A DNA stretch of 27,669 bases from a virus: positions 1 to 27,669 of the IMG/VR virus record IMGVR_UViG_3300014911_000023; one strand, 5' to 3'. Of the stretch, positions 4,624 through 13,520 are shown one piece after another (within the stretch, counting starts at the first letter, position 1; every line of letters begins with the position of its first letter). The notes beneath the pieces were generated by a model. It was not told where the DNA came from, made no database searches, and saw only the letters and a list, made by a program, of their open reading frames with translations. The translations under genes were made by a program, and so were the position numbers.

Positions 4624-6770
4624 TGCACATCCACCCAACCAATTACTGAACCTCCATCGCCGCCACTTGCTGCTCCTGTATCCATCACTGCTGGCTGTGC
4701 CTGAAATACGTAATCCATATTTGTAAGTGTAGGATTTCCGCCCGCAACGGTTATGGTCATATCATCCACATATCCAGAGTAAGTTATTCCACCATAAGCC
4801 CACGCTTCTATTTCTACCACTCCTGCCTCTGTGGGAGTAAAACTTATAGATAATTCTTCCCAGGTATCAGCCGCCGCCGTCATCTCATCTATCACATCGT
4901 TATCCACTCCAGCAATCTGTTTTCCTCTACAAACTAACTTCATTGTTAATCCTGTATTACTACGTCTGAACCACGTTTTAACTGTAACTTGATTATTGGC
5001 TGTGCAAGCAACTCTGGCTATCTTCAGGTCTAAAGGATAATCTAAGTTTCTATTAGCGGAAGTAACATCCAATCTCCAGGCAATTCCAAGGGCAGTATGC
5101 CTAACCGTTCCTTCGCTATGGATTTGTCCGCCATCGGTAAAAATTATATGATTATCCGCTGTCTGGTCGTGTTTTTGGGAGAATAGACGGCTATTTACAA
5201 AAGAAACAAGTCCTCCAACTTCCTGTGCTTCGGCTATCAGAGCATTAAAAAGATAATTCCTTCCGTAACCATTAATAATTCCTTTTGAACTATTATCTTC
5301 TGTTGATAAAGAATATATATAATTATTGCTGCTGTGAGAGGCAAAATAGATAGCATACCCATAGTTATTCCTGGCATTACTTATAGTCTTTATTTTATTG
5401 TAGCTGCTGCTGTAGAAATAAATGCCATAAGAATTATTATTATTAAGATTAGTCAAAGTGATTATAGTATTATTTTGGGCAGAGCCGAACGAAATGCCGT
5501 AAGAAGAATTGTTAGAAACATTAATTAAGTTGTTAATAGTGTTGTGATGACTACTATTGTAGTAAATACCGACACTTGAATTATTATTAGTGCTGGTCAA
5601 GGTATCTATGGTATTGTTACAACTATTATTGTAGTAAACAATACCCGTATAATATCTACAAACATTTAGATGGTTAAAAGTTACATTATGCTTTCCAGAA
5701 ACATAAATTCCGTATCCATAACCATTTAAGCCATCAAAAAATGTTTCGCCATCCTGAACTGTGGTGGCGGTATCCCAGCCACCCTGAAACTCTATGTTAT
5801 TCCCTGATGTTCCGCTATCCTGAACCGCCTGCACCTGTTTTGTCGAACTTGAAGCCATAGCAGTCTTAATTGTTTCCCTTTTATAAGTGGTAATGGTCTC
5901 GGTCGTTCCCGAATATCCTCTACCAGAGTTTGCCTCACGATTAGTATCGGTATCCAATTTAACGGTTATCCCTACAATACTTTGTATTCCATACCAACCC
6001 TCCGTGCCACCCTGTTCGGAGGAATTTTTTGAAATTAAACTTTGAAGGTTAAGTCCGTTTGTGGTGCAAGCGATAATGTTATCTAATAATAAAGTGGGGG
6101 TCATTGGGTCAGTATCCGCATAAACAGCGATTGATTGGATAGATGAGCCAAGATTTCCTCCGCCGTCTTTGGTCAAAGTTAAGGGGAGATATCTATTAGT
6201 TGAAGGGATTGCGGGGATATAAAAAGTATCAACGATGGTATCGCCTGTAGTATCCGAACACAAAACAACTTTAAGATAATTAGCGCTAATCACAATTGAA
6301 TTCCTAATCCAAAGTGAGATTTTTTGATAAGCCGATAAATCAAGAGTAGTAAAAGATTTATAGGCAACTTTACCAGTAGTAAAATCCGAACCGATGGCAA
6401 GAGAGGCGGAATAATTACCTTCTTTTTCTGTTGATGAAGTAGTAGCCGTAACATTGGTAGAAGCAACCCAAGCAGTTTCGCATAATTCAATGGTAGCGGT
6501 TTGAGCAGAAGTAAGGGTTACTGTCTTTGAAAGATTAGTCCACGTTGCATCACCAATAGAAACTGGGGCAGGGCTTTTAGCAATCCTGATAATATCACCA
6601 GGGGCTATCCTTATGGCAGTTGCTCCACTTGTGATTGTCTTCCAAGCATTAGCCCAAGACGAGCCGTCATTACTGTCGTCGCCATTTTCATAATCCAAGT
6701 AATAGATTGCAGCAAAACATTTACTTACTAACAGACTCACAAATATTAAAGTTAAAAATAGTTTTTTCAT
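4620..6770 (-). CDS. Exported right-handed beta-helix protein (tailspike-like)
   Basis: The 716-residue product begins with a clear Sec signal peptide (MKKLFLTLIFVSLLVSKCFA, cut near A20). After IYYLDYENGDDSNDGSSWANAW, a start typical of secreted parallel beta-helix proteins, comes a beta-sandwich-like region (~120-240). Next is an Asn/Ser/Tyr-rich repeat array (~345-510) with a period of about 24-26 residues (GIYYNSSHHNTINNLINVSN and variants), the signature of PbH1 beta-helix coils. A carbohydrate-binding-like sandwich follows (~560-675). In phages such proteins are receptor-binding or polysaccharide-degrading tailspikes. No catalytic set is evident. The signal peptide is unexpected for a virion protein assembled in the cytoplasm. 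The ATG overlaps the upstream TGA (ATGA). Confidence 0.7.
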   Translation of the reverse strand: MKKLFLTLIFVSLLVSKCFAAIYYLDYENGDDSNDGSSWANAWKTITSGATAIRIAPGDIIRIAKSPAPVSIGDATWTNLSKTVTLTSAQTATIELCETAWVASTNVTATTSSTEKEGNYSASLAIGSDFTTGKVAYKSFTTLDLSAYQKISLWIRNSIVISANYLKVVLCSDTTGDTIVDTFYIPAIPSTNRYLPLTLTKDGGGNLGSSIQSIAVYADTDPMTPTLLLDNIIACTTNGLNLQSLISKNSSEQGGTEGWYGIQSIVGITVKLDTDTNREANSGRGYSGTTETITTYKRETIKTAMASSSTKQVQAVQDSGTSGNNIEFQGGWDTATTVQDGETFFDGLNGYGYGIYVSGKHNVTFNHLNVCRYYTGIVYYNNSCNNTIDTLTSTNNNSSVGIYYNSSHHNTINNLINVSNNSSYGISFGSAQNNTIITLTNLNNNNSYGIYFYSSSYNKIKTISNARNNYGYAIYFASHSSNNYIYSLSTEDNSSKGIINGYGRNYLFNALIAEAQEVGGLVSFVNSRLFSQKHDQTADNHIIFTDGGQIHSEGTVRHTALGIAWRLDVTSANRNLDYPLDLKIARVACTANNQVTVKTWFRRSNTGLTMKLVCRGKQIAGVDNDVIDEMTAAADTWEELSISFTPTEAGVVEIEAWAYGGITYSGYVDDMTITVAGGNPTLTNMDYVFQAQPAVMDTGAASGGDGGSVIGWVDVQ

Positions 6771-7099
6771 TCTATCATCGATTGTTTTGTAAGTTCTTCA
6801 ATAATCAAATTTTTCTCTTTTATAATTTCTTTAAGTTTATTTATCGTTGGCTCTGGTGGAGGTGGATTATTTAGCATCTCACAAATTTTATTAGTTTCAG
6901 CAATAACTTCTTCTTCGGTTTCTTTATTCTGAAATTTTAGAATAATACATCTTTTTTCTTTGCCGTTAGTAATAACAACTTTAACCCGATATTTACCTGC
7001 TATATCCTGCCAAGTTTCTACTACTTTTTTGTATTGCCAAGTTTCTTGAGCAAAACAAAGAACAGGTATCAATAAAAACAATAACAACCATTTCTTCAT
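6767..7099 (-). CDS. Exported small protein with C-terminal coiled coil
   Basis: The 110-residue product has a textbook signal peptide (MKKWLLLFLLIPVLCFA, then QETWQ). The mature part has a short beta-rich segment (KYRVKVVITNGKEKRCIILKF) and, after a proline run (NNPPPPEPT), a coiled coil (INKLKEIIKEKNLIIEELTK). No family is recognised. It sits between two other exported proteins and overlaps the beta-helix gene by ATGA, so the three are probably made together. It may be a periplasmic or surface partner of the fibre-like proteins. Confidence 0.55.
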   Translation of the reverse strand: MKKWLLLFLLIPVLCFAQETWQYKKVVETWQDIAGKYRVKVVITNGKEKRCIILKFQNKETEEEVIAETNKICEMLNNPPPPEPTINKLKEIIKEKNLIIEELTKQSMIE

Positions 7100-7107
7100 A
7101 TTAACCT

Positions 7108-8373
7108 CTAACTTTCAGGTTGATAAAACCAAATCTGTAACACAAAGAAATTTGTATCTATCGCAGGGTCAACATCTATATCTATATAAAGTATTTTTCC
7201 TGTAGGTATTGTTCCGCTTCCTAAATCAGAATTAGACATATCGCTTTCAGATGAATTACCCGTTGTGGTATCTAAAACATCTATTAAAGTTGCATTAGCC
7301 CCTGGAAATGCCCCGTTTGATAATGTATCACAATACATAAGATTAGCATCAAGTTCAACAGAAGGATCTGCAACATTAGCATCAACTGCCCATTTCGTTA
7401 TTACTATTCCATCAGGATAGACGGTTGAGTCAAACTCATGTAGCCACTTATCGCTGTCTAAATCCCAATCTCCTGAGGTAATCAAGGCGGTTATTTTACG
7501 GTCAGAAGATATAGCTACTTCTCTTGTTCCGTCATGCCAAACAAATTGCTTCTGGGTGGTATCAACCGCCACCTCGCCTGCGGCATCGCAAGTGACATCG
7601 CCTGCTGTGTTAGGCACTTCAAGAGAGATTACCCCGCCAAAATCATACGCCCCTGTGGTAGAGTTTATCTCATCCGACCCCACGCTGTCATTGGGCAACA
7701 CAATTTCACCATCCCCTGTGCCGTCAACTGAAAAAGTTATTGAGTCGGTAGTTGCGTCGCCTACCACTAAAGGAATATTGCCTGTGTTTATGTTGCCGCC
7801 AGAGATGGTAATATCACCCCCAACACTTACATCGCCATCCTCATCAACAGCAAATAATTCAATCCAGTTTTCGTCGCCATCGTCAATCCCGCCTTTTCCC
7901 ACTTCAAAGATTTCCTGATTTGCCGTGCAACCCTGATTAAGAATATCAACGGCTATATTAAGCATAGCATTATCAGTTCCAGTCGAAGCGGTTTTCTCTG
8001 TGCTAAAAGTCAAGCTATCCTCGTCGTTTTCTTCATAACCTAAACCCCAATCACTATCACTACCAAATCTAAGGCGTTGGTCGTCTATAAAGGTTACATT
8101 GTTAGCAGTCCAAATCATATCGGAAGTCCCTGCAAATGCTCCTGAATTGTTATATTGAAATTCGGTATCATTACCACCAGGTGTTCCACTAAAAGTTAAT
8201 TCATCTAAGGTTTCAAACGCCTTTTGTGCGGTATTATCCGCAGAAGATAAATTATTATCAAAATTGCTTGTATCTGTCCTTATTTGCTTTGCCCTGGAAG
8301 GCGGTAAATCCGAATAACCGACTTTTACGGAAATAAACAGAATTGCGATTATAAGTATCTGTTTTTTCATCAT
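7108..8373 (-). CDS. Exported tail-fibre-like protein
   Basis: I start at the ATG at 8373 (MMKKQILII..., 421 residues) because AAGG lies 9 nt upstream; a TTG at 8391 is also open. A Sec signal peptide (MKKQILIIAILFISVKVGYS) precedes DLPPSRAKQIRTDTSNFDNN. The rest is low-complexity beta-structure typical of phage fibres: GGNDTEFQYNNSGAFAGTSD (N-terminal third), DGDVSVGGDITISGGNINTG and DGTGDGEIVLPNDSVGSDEI (middle), then a globular C-terminal head (~300-421). Fibre proteins recognise host surfaces, but they rarely have a signal peptide. The strand-like repeats and neighbours support a fibre. Whether it is on the virion or on the host surface is open. Confidence 0.65.
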   Translation of the reverse strand: MMKKQILIIAILFISVKVGYSDLPPSRAKQIRTDTSNFDNNLSSADNTAQKAFETLDELTFSGTPGGNDTEFQYNNSGAFAGTSDMIWTANNVTFIDDQRLRFGSDSDWGLGYEENDEDSLTFSTEKTASTGTDNAMLNIAVDILNQGCTANQEIFEVGKGGIDDGDENWIELFAVDEDGDVSVGGDITISGGNINTGNIPLVVGDATTDSITFSVDGTGDGEIVLPNDSVGSDEINSTTGAYDFGGVISLEVPNTAGDVTCDAAGEVAVDTTQKQFVWHDGTREVAISSDRKITALITSGDWDLDSDKWLHEFDSTVYPDGIVITKWAVDANVADPSVELDANLMYCDTLSNGAFPGANATLIDVLDTTTGNSSESDMSNSDLGSGTIPTGKILYIDIDVDPAIDTNFFVLQIWFYQPES

Positions 8374-8384
8374 AATATTTACCC

Positions 8385-8412
8385 TTGACAAATAACTTTT
8401 AGGTGCTATATT
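8385..8412 (+). promoter_or_regulatory. Plus-strand promoter giving an apparently leaderless mRNA
   Basis: TTGACA (8385-8390), a 16-nt spacer and TATATT (8407-8412) lie directly before the ATG at 8419. The expected transcription start, about 7 nt after the -10 box, coincides with the A of that ATG, and no Shine-Dalgarno sequence lies between. The -35 box overlaps the leader of the divergent minus-strand fibre gene. This is the only plus-strand promoter associated with protein genes here. Confidence 0.65.
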
Positions 8413-8418
8413 TGAGTT

Positions 8419-8994
8419 ATGAAAGTGTGTAAGTTAATTACCATATGTTTTTGTCTGTTTCTTTGTAGTTGTGTTTCGGCAAACCATTTCATTAAAACCC
8501 TTGATAGAAACCCTAATCTTGCCCTTTCCGAAGCCGAAGAAAAAATCGGCAAACCTACCGAAGTTGTCAAAGTTGCTGAAGACTCCTCTATAATTTGTCA
8601 TATTTACGGCTCTCCTAAATGGGGTCAAGCTGCTGCATATTTCGTAAAAGGCAAATTATTCAGTTACGATAAAAATTCTGCCCTTTTTCATTTAGACACT
8701 TACTACGATCTCCGCCTCATAAGCAAAGAAGATTATCGCTGGGGTTATGAGCAGATACAGCGCCAGGCCTACCAACAAGCAATATTAGAAAGCCAACAAA
8801 ATGCTATGGCTATAAATATGTTTATGGGTATGCAAAGTCTAAACCTACAACAGCAACAGTTAGATTTGCAAGAGCGACAAACTAATATTAATGCTTTTAA
8901 ATCTAATAATTCTACTAATTCCTTTTCTCTGCCTAAATCTTATACCATTTTTAACCGCTATGGCTTTCCAGTAGGAAGTGTGAAAGAGCAATGA
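8419..8994 (+). CDS. Moron lipoprotein, possible envelope or superinfection-exclusion protein
   Basis: The 191-residue product has a lipoprotein-type signal (MKVCKLITICFCLFLCSC; the lipobox-like LCSC is slightly atypical). Next comes a domain of about 70 residues (ALSEAEEKIGKPTEVVKV... YFVKGKLFSYD) with the 'IGKPT' turn and short beta strands seen in SmpA/BamE-like lipoproteins, then a Gln-rich helical region (~110-165). It is encoded against the surrounding late operon from its own promoter, the hallmark of a moron: an added gene expressed independently, often in lysogens. Phage lipoproteins in such places (T5 Llp, phi80 Cor) block receptors or alter the envelope. That function is inference from context; there is no clear homology. 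Confidence 0.65.
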   Translation: MKVCKLITICFCLFLCSCVSANHFIKTLDRNPNLALSEAEEKIGKPTEVVKVAEDSSIICHIYGSPKWGQAAAYFVKGKLFSYDKNSALFHLDTYYDLRLISKEDYRWGYEQIQRQAYQQAILESQQNAMAINMFMGMQSLNLQQQQLDLQERQTNINAFKSNNSTNSFSLPKSYTIFNRYGFPVGSVKEQ

Positions 8995-9164
8995 ATATAG
9001 TTAATCTCTATAAAACTAATGAGTCTTTTGGTATTCTTGTAAAAGCAATTTTTAAAACCAGTATAGTCATTATTGCGTTTTTAGTTGCTATTCAAATTTG
9101 TAAGATTTTGAAAAATCGTTGCAAAAACTGCCCCTCCTTAGCTGAAATCGGCTATTCATACTAA
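8991..9164 (+). CDS. Small single-span membrane protein
   Basis: The frame from the ATG at 8991 overlaps the lipoprotein stop as ATGA and encodes 57 residues. It has a membrane segment (FKTSIVIIAFLVAIQICKIL, residues ~21-40) followed by a short Cys-bearing tail (KNRCKNCPSLAEIGYSY). Its TAA overlaps the TAG of the convergent 1165-residue protein gene by two bases. Translational coupling to the lipoprotein suggests a two-protein envelope unit. No family is recognised. Confidence 0.6.
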   Translation: MNIVNLYKTNESFGILVKAIFKTSIVIIAFLVAIQICKILKNRCKNCPSLAEIGYSY

Positions 9165-12100
9165 TCAAATAAATTAGGCATTACTAAACTTTTATTTTTT
9201 CCCTTACCAAACAAATCAGGCACAACTAAAGACTTAGCTTTTTTTATAAGGCTAAGCCCTTTCCTTGCAATCTCTACTCTTCTTTTCTCTATACCGTTAA
9301 TCAACTTTCTTTTTTCGCTTTCGCTATATTCTTCTGATTTAATTATTATTTCTATCTGTTTAGTTAAATTAGATAAAATCTTTGCCTGTTTATTCAAAAT
9401 GCGTGCAAATGTAAGGTTTGGATATTTACTCTTTATTTTTGAAGCATTTTCTCTGTCGCCTTTTTTTAAGTAATTACGATAAGTATAATATGCTTTACTT
9501 AATTCATTCTTATTTTCATAAAACTGTTGAATACTCTCTGCTCCCGAACTCATTGCTGGTCTTGTAACAAATCCTTTTACTAAAGGAAAATCTGATAATT
9601 CAGCTGGTCTTTCTGGTTTAACTTTTTCACCACTTGCTTTTTTTATTCCTTTAATTAGCATATCCCCTGCTTCCAAAGCATACTTTCCTGTTCCGCCAAA
9701 CCAGCCTTGAGCTAAATTTTCTATCTTCGCTGGAGGATATTTTCCTACCTTACCTAATAACTTCGCTGTCTCTGTGGTATATTTTCCATATTGTTCCTCT
9801 GGTAATAATCTTTCTCTACTTTCTGGAACAATAGGTCTTTCCCTAAAAAAGCTCCAATTAGTAGCATTTTCAATCAATGGTTTTATAGCAGTTGCTAAAA
9901 TACCCGAAGCAGGGTCTCCAGAAACAGGCAATAAAGCGTCATATAAAGATTTATCTATTTTGTCAAAAGCGCCTGGGTCTTGGGTATCTAAATATTCCAT
10001 AAACCTTTCTGGTAATGAACCAAATATCTGTCCGTATAAAAATGGTTTTGGCACTCTTACATAAGTATTTCTTACTTTTGTTACCCAGAATAAATCTCTC
10101 TCCCAGCGAGGTATTTCTTTATAATCAGGGTCATTGCGATTTTTAAGATATAATAATAAAGACGGTATAGTTATGCTGGTAATCCCTTTTATCGCAAATC
10201 CAGCTGGGTCTGCCTTAGCAGTCCTAAAAGATTTATCAATTCCTTGAATACCAGCATTGAAAAAGGCAATAACCGCATTTATATCTTTTGTCTTAGCTCC
10301 CTTCCGCGCAAAATCGACAGTTGCCTCTCTGCTTTGGTATCCGGCCTCAACCGGTGTCATTCCTTTTTTAATCGCTCTTTTATAAACCCCTAATCTTGTT
10401 GCCTGTTCAAATAACTGGCTAATATCCTGAGCTTTAGATATTATGTTTAAGTTTTTTAACAATGATGGTCTGCGTTGTAATTCCTTTAAGGATTTTTGTA
10501 AATTAGACCTTGATAGCTCTACAAATCCGGAATAAGCCCCTCCAGAGCGAAGCCAGTCAACATATACTTCAGACTTACCTAATATATCCGCTATTGAACC
10601 CCCAGTATCCACAAATGGCTTGAAGCCGAAATTTGTCTGCATTAAAGCAGTTAGCTGGTCTCTTATGGGATTTCTAAACATAAACTCCGGCGTTATGGTT
10701 GCACCTACTCTTAACCAATGAGCAGGTTTAGACATAATCTCTGTCATTAAACCTAAAGAGGTTTCATTTAGCCCGGTCATTGCTTGATAAAGATTAGGAG
10801 TAACTTCTATATACTGGCGTTTTCCATTCTCAAAATATTCTATGACATTGCCTTTAGGCTTAAATGGGCTTGGGCCAAAAATAGTTTCAGTAGCCTTTTC
10901 ATATTGAGCAACCATTGAAGGTCGTATCTTCAAAAGTGGCTTCAATTCCTTATGTTGTTTAATTATTTTAGTAAGAACCTTTTTAGCATTAGCAAGAGGA
11001 ACAATAGGGATTTTTACAGGAGATATGTCTTCAGGTAAAACCTTGCTTAATTTAGCTACTCCTCTTGCAACCGTATTTCTTTCGGCAATATCCATAATCC
11101 GATAAGTATTTTTAATCATACTTTCAATAGGATTATGGATTTCCAATTCCGAACCTTTAATACGCTTTATAGGACTTCTTGCGCCAGTAAACCTTTTTTT
11201 GCTTACAGGAAGGCTGGAAGTATCAACACTTTCTATAACCCTGTCAAAAGGAATATAATTAGGGTTTCTGGCGAGAATTAAATCATACTGTTGTTGAGAC
11301 ATATTTCCACTATCTACAAGAGTATGTAAAACCCTTTTTTGATAAGCGTAAAGGCGTTGGGCGGTTTGTTCTAAATGGGTTATATTCTTGCCATACTTCT
11401 TGTTAAGATTATTTAAAGTTGCTTTTGCTTGCCCCACCTGATTAGAAGTCGCTATCTGTTCTTTAGTCCACTTAGCTTTTGGCCTCTGCAAATCTTTTAT
11501 TGTCCTGCTTGCAATAAGATAATCTACTAAATCTTTTTCCCTGTTTACCCTTCCTTTAATTGGGCTTCGTTTATCATAATAATCTAATATAGGTTTTAAG
11601 CCTTCGCCGGTAATCTCAATTTTTCCTTGTGGGGTTATACGATAAGTTTTGTTTTCTAAAACTGTATGGACTTTATTCCCTACGCTTAAATAAGTCCGCG
11701 CTCTTAAAGCCGGATTTTCCCCTGGTAGTATTTTTGCCCCTAATTCTTTGGCTTTTTGAACGGTATTCTCTATTGATTGAAAACGATTGATATAATTCTG
11801 ATAAATTCTCTCTCTTGTTTCATAAGGTAATACTTTACGGTATCCCTTTACTAATGGAGAATATTTACTTTGGGTTGCCTTAAATTCTTTCATAGTGGGG
11901 GATTTGCCCCACAATGATAAACCTGCTAATACCGCACCACCTGCGATTTTTTCTTCTATATCCCCAGGAGTAGTAATTGCACCAGTTCCAAAAGCAACGG
12001 GAATTTTAGCTTGAATAGGCAAAACATTTAACCCCTTCAACATCCCTTTTGTTAAAACTCCTACCGTTCCCCCGGCTAATGCTCCTTTTACCTCGCCCTC

Positions 12101-12658
12101 TTTATAACCTTCGGCAGCACCGGAAATAACTAATCCATATGGCCCTAAAGCCATAAGTTTAGGAATTTCAAAACAAGCCTGGCCTAACCCAAAATACACT
12201 GCTTTGGCAATTTTATTAGATACCCCTTCTTTCTGAAGCTTATCTGCCCAATAACTCCAGTTATCCCTAAGATATTCAAATATGCTATCTTTTGTTTCTG
12301 GCAAGCCTAATATCTGGGCGATTTTATCGGCATAAAAATCAAGAGTATCAGCAAAATTAGCGGAAGACGTTAGTGTTCCCCCATAGAAAGTCTTAATAGG
12401 TTTCGTAAAGCTTTCTTCAATAAAAGAGGATAAATAAGAAAGATTTTTCTTTAAGGTAGCTTTGGGAGAGTAGGAAGTTTTTTCTTTATTTATCAAAGGC
12501 GGTCTTTTCTTCATAGAATAATATCTATTACCTTTTTTAACTATTTCATATCCAGCTTCCTGTTCCATTAAAGAGGATTTTCTTTTGCTAAAAAGATTTG
12601 GAACTACTAAATCTCTTTCTTTAACCTCTTTACCAAAAAGGTTAGCAATAACCGACAT
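9161..12658 (-). CDS. Large polyvalent protein with LPD38-like region (internal/ejected virion protein)
   Basis: This 1165-residue protein is the largest product here. A glycine-rich hydrophobic stretch (~160-255) could be membrane-active. A central region at ~655-720 (FRNPIRDQLTALMQTNFGF, KPFVDTGG, YVDWLRSGGAYSG) matches the pattern of LPD38 domains of large polyvalent proteins in phages and mobile elements. The C-terminus is charged and helical. Large proteins between neck and fibre genes of podoviruses are usually injected with the DNA. A short motif is repeated at both ends: ANLFGK (5-10), LVVPNLFSK (17-25), SLVVPDLFGK (1143-1152) and SLVMPNLFD (1157-1165). The ATG shares one base with the stop of the previous gene. 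Enzymatic activity is not evident. Confidence 0.7.
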   Translation of the reverse strand: MSVIANLFGKEVKERDLVVPNLFSKRKSSLMEQEAGYEIVKKGNRYYSMKKRPPLINKEKTSYSPKATLKKNLSYLSSFIEESFTKPIKTFYGGTLTSSANFADTLDFYADKIAQILGLPETKDSIFEYLRDNWSYWADKLQKEGVSNKIAKAVYFGLGQACFEIPKLMALGPYGLVISGAAEGYKEGEVKGALAGGTVGVLTKGMLKGLNVLPIQAKIPVAFGTGAITTPGDIEEKIAGGAVLAGLSLWGKSPTMKEFKATQSKYSPLVKGYRKVLPYETRERIYQNYINRFQSIENTVQKAKELGAKILPGENPALRARTYLSVGNKVHTVLENKTYRITPQGKIEITGEGLKPILDYYDKRSPIKGRVNREKDLVDYLIASRTIKDLQRPKAKWTKEQIATSNQVGQAKATLNNLNKKYGKNITHLEQTAQRLYAYQKRVLHTLVDSGNMSQQQYDLILARNPNYIPFDRVIESVDTSSLPVSKKRFTGARSPIKRIKGSELEIHNPIESMIKNTYRIMDIAERNTVARGVAKLSKVLPEDISPVKIPIVPLANAKKVLTKIIKQHKELKPLLKIRPSMVAQYEKATETIFGPSPFKPKGNVIEYFENGKRQYIEVTPNLYQAMTGLNETSLGLMTEIMSKPAHWLRVGATITPEFMFRNPIRDQLTALMQTNFGFKPFVDTGGSIADILGKSEVYVDWLRSGGAYSGFVELSRSNLQKSLKELQRRPSLLKNLNIISKAQDISQLFEQATRLGVYKRAIKKGMTPVEAGYQSREATVDFARKGAKTKDINAVIAFFNAGIQGIDKSFRTAKADPAGFAIKGITSITIPSLLLYLKNRNDPDYKEIPRWERDLFWVTKVRNTYVRVPKPFLYGQIFGSLPERFMEYLDTQDPGAFDKIDKSLYDALLPVSGDPASGILATAIKPLIENATNWSFFRERPIVPESRERLLPEEQYGKYTTETAKLLGKVGKYPPAKIENLAQGWFGGTGKYALEAGDMLIKGIKKASGEKVKPERPAELSDFPLVKGFVTRPAMSSGAESIQQFYENKNELSKAYYTYRNYLKKGDRENASKIKSKYPNLTFARILNKQAKILSNLTKQIEIIIKSEEYSESEKRKLINGIEKRRVEIARKGLSLIKKAKSLVVPDLFGKGKNKSLVMPNLFD

Positions 12659-12918
12659 TATAAAATTCCTTTACTTATCAATGCCTCAATTATTTCTTCT
12701 CTTGTTTTACCTGGGTATGCTTTCATATTTTCTGTAATCAGCTTTTCCTGTTCAGAAGTATATTGTTTATTTTTTATAGTCGTGGTAGTAGAAGCTCCTT
12801 CAAGAATTTGTCCCGCTGAATTCACTATCTCTTTCATCTTCCCTGAAATAGGGTCATACTCAACAATCCTGCCATCAACAAGCTCTTTTAATTGTTTTTT
12901 ACCTTTCCCCTCATACAT
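12658..12918 (-). CDS. Small protein upstream of the large polyvalent protein
   Basis: From the ATG at 12918 the product is 86 residues, with LVDGRIVEYDPISGKMKEI, a flexible Thr-rich segment (ASTTTTIKNK) and a helical end (EEIIEALISKGIL). No Shine-Dalgarno sequence precedes this ATG. The frame stays open upstream for over 25 codons and encodes NSLIKYDPSNNKVNIMYEG, a near-repeat of GRIVEYDPISGKMKEIVN, so the true protein may start earlier at a non-ATG codon or by frameshift from the previous gene. It lies in the internal virion protein group and overlaps the next start by one base (TAATG). Function unknown. Confidence 0.5.
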   Translation of the reverse strand: MYEGKGKKQLKELVDGRIVEYDPISGKMKEIVNSAGQILEGASTTTTIKNKQYTSEQEKLITENMKAYPGKTREEIIEALISKGIL

Positions 12919-12968
12919 AATATTAACTTTGTTATTTGAAGGGTCATATTTAATAAGAGAATTGCCAA

Positions 12969-13508
12969 TTACCTTAACTGTTGGTTTATCACTTGTAAGG
13001 CTCGCTCTTTCCTTATATTGTCCTTATCTGTTAACATAAAGTTTTTTCCCTCAAACCTCGGCCTCAATTCTTTCAAAGCCCTTGTCGCACCCGGAAAATT
13101 AGCCACCCTTGATTTAATAAAAGAAGCCCTTTCCCCAGGCGGTAAAGCTCTAAAATGCCCTCTTGTCATTCCTTGACCAGTTTTATACTCCTGCCTTGCC
13201 CTCATATAGCGGTCAACATCAGCCTGAAAACCCATCGCCTTCTGCTCTTGGGGAGAATAAAAACCTATTGAAGGTAGCCCTGTTTGAAGGTTTATTCCTT
13301 TTAAATAAACCGAAGGGATAGCCGGCCTGTCAAAAGACGAAGCAGGAATACTCATATCTTTGCCGAATAAACCCTGACTTTTCATTGCCTCAATATTCTT
13401 TAATGTTACCTCTTGATTTCGTTGCCGTTCCCAATCTTTTAATGCAAATTGACTAAGAAGCTCTATTAAAGCATCTGTGTATTTATTACTTGAAGGGTTG
13501 AACATCAT
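12969..13508 (-). CDS. Hypothetical virion-associated protein, 179 residues
   Basis: AGGAGG lies 7 nt before the first of two ATGs. The protein is soluble and helical with no signal peptide: MMFNPSSNKYTDALIELLSQ, then a Gln/Glu/Lys-rich helix, a proline-containing middle (FDRPAIPSVYLKGINLQTG) and a basic C-terminus (RALKELRPRFEGKNF). It lies between the glycine-rich 321-residue protein and the 1165-residue protein, where podoviruses encode internal or ejection proteins, so that is the most likely class. No specific family is recognised. Confidence 0.5.
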   Translation of the reverse strand: MMFNPSSNKYTDALIELLSQFALKDWERQRNQEVTLKNIEAMKSQGLFGKDMSIPASSFDRPAIPSVYLKGINLQTGLPSIGFYSPQEQKAMGFQADVDRYMRARQEYKTGQGMTRGHFRALPPGERASFIKSRVANFPGATRALKELRPRFEGKNFMLTDKDNIRKERALQVINQQLR

Positions 13509-13520
13509 AATAAGCCTCCT

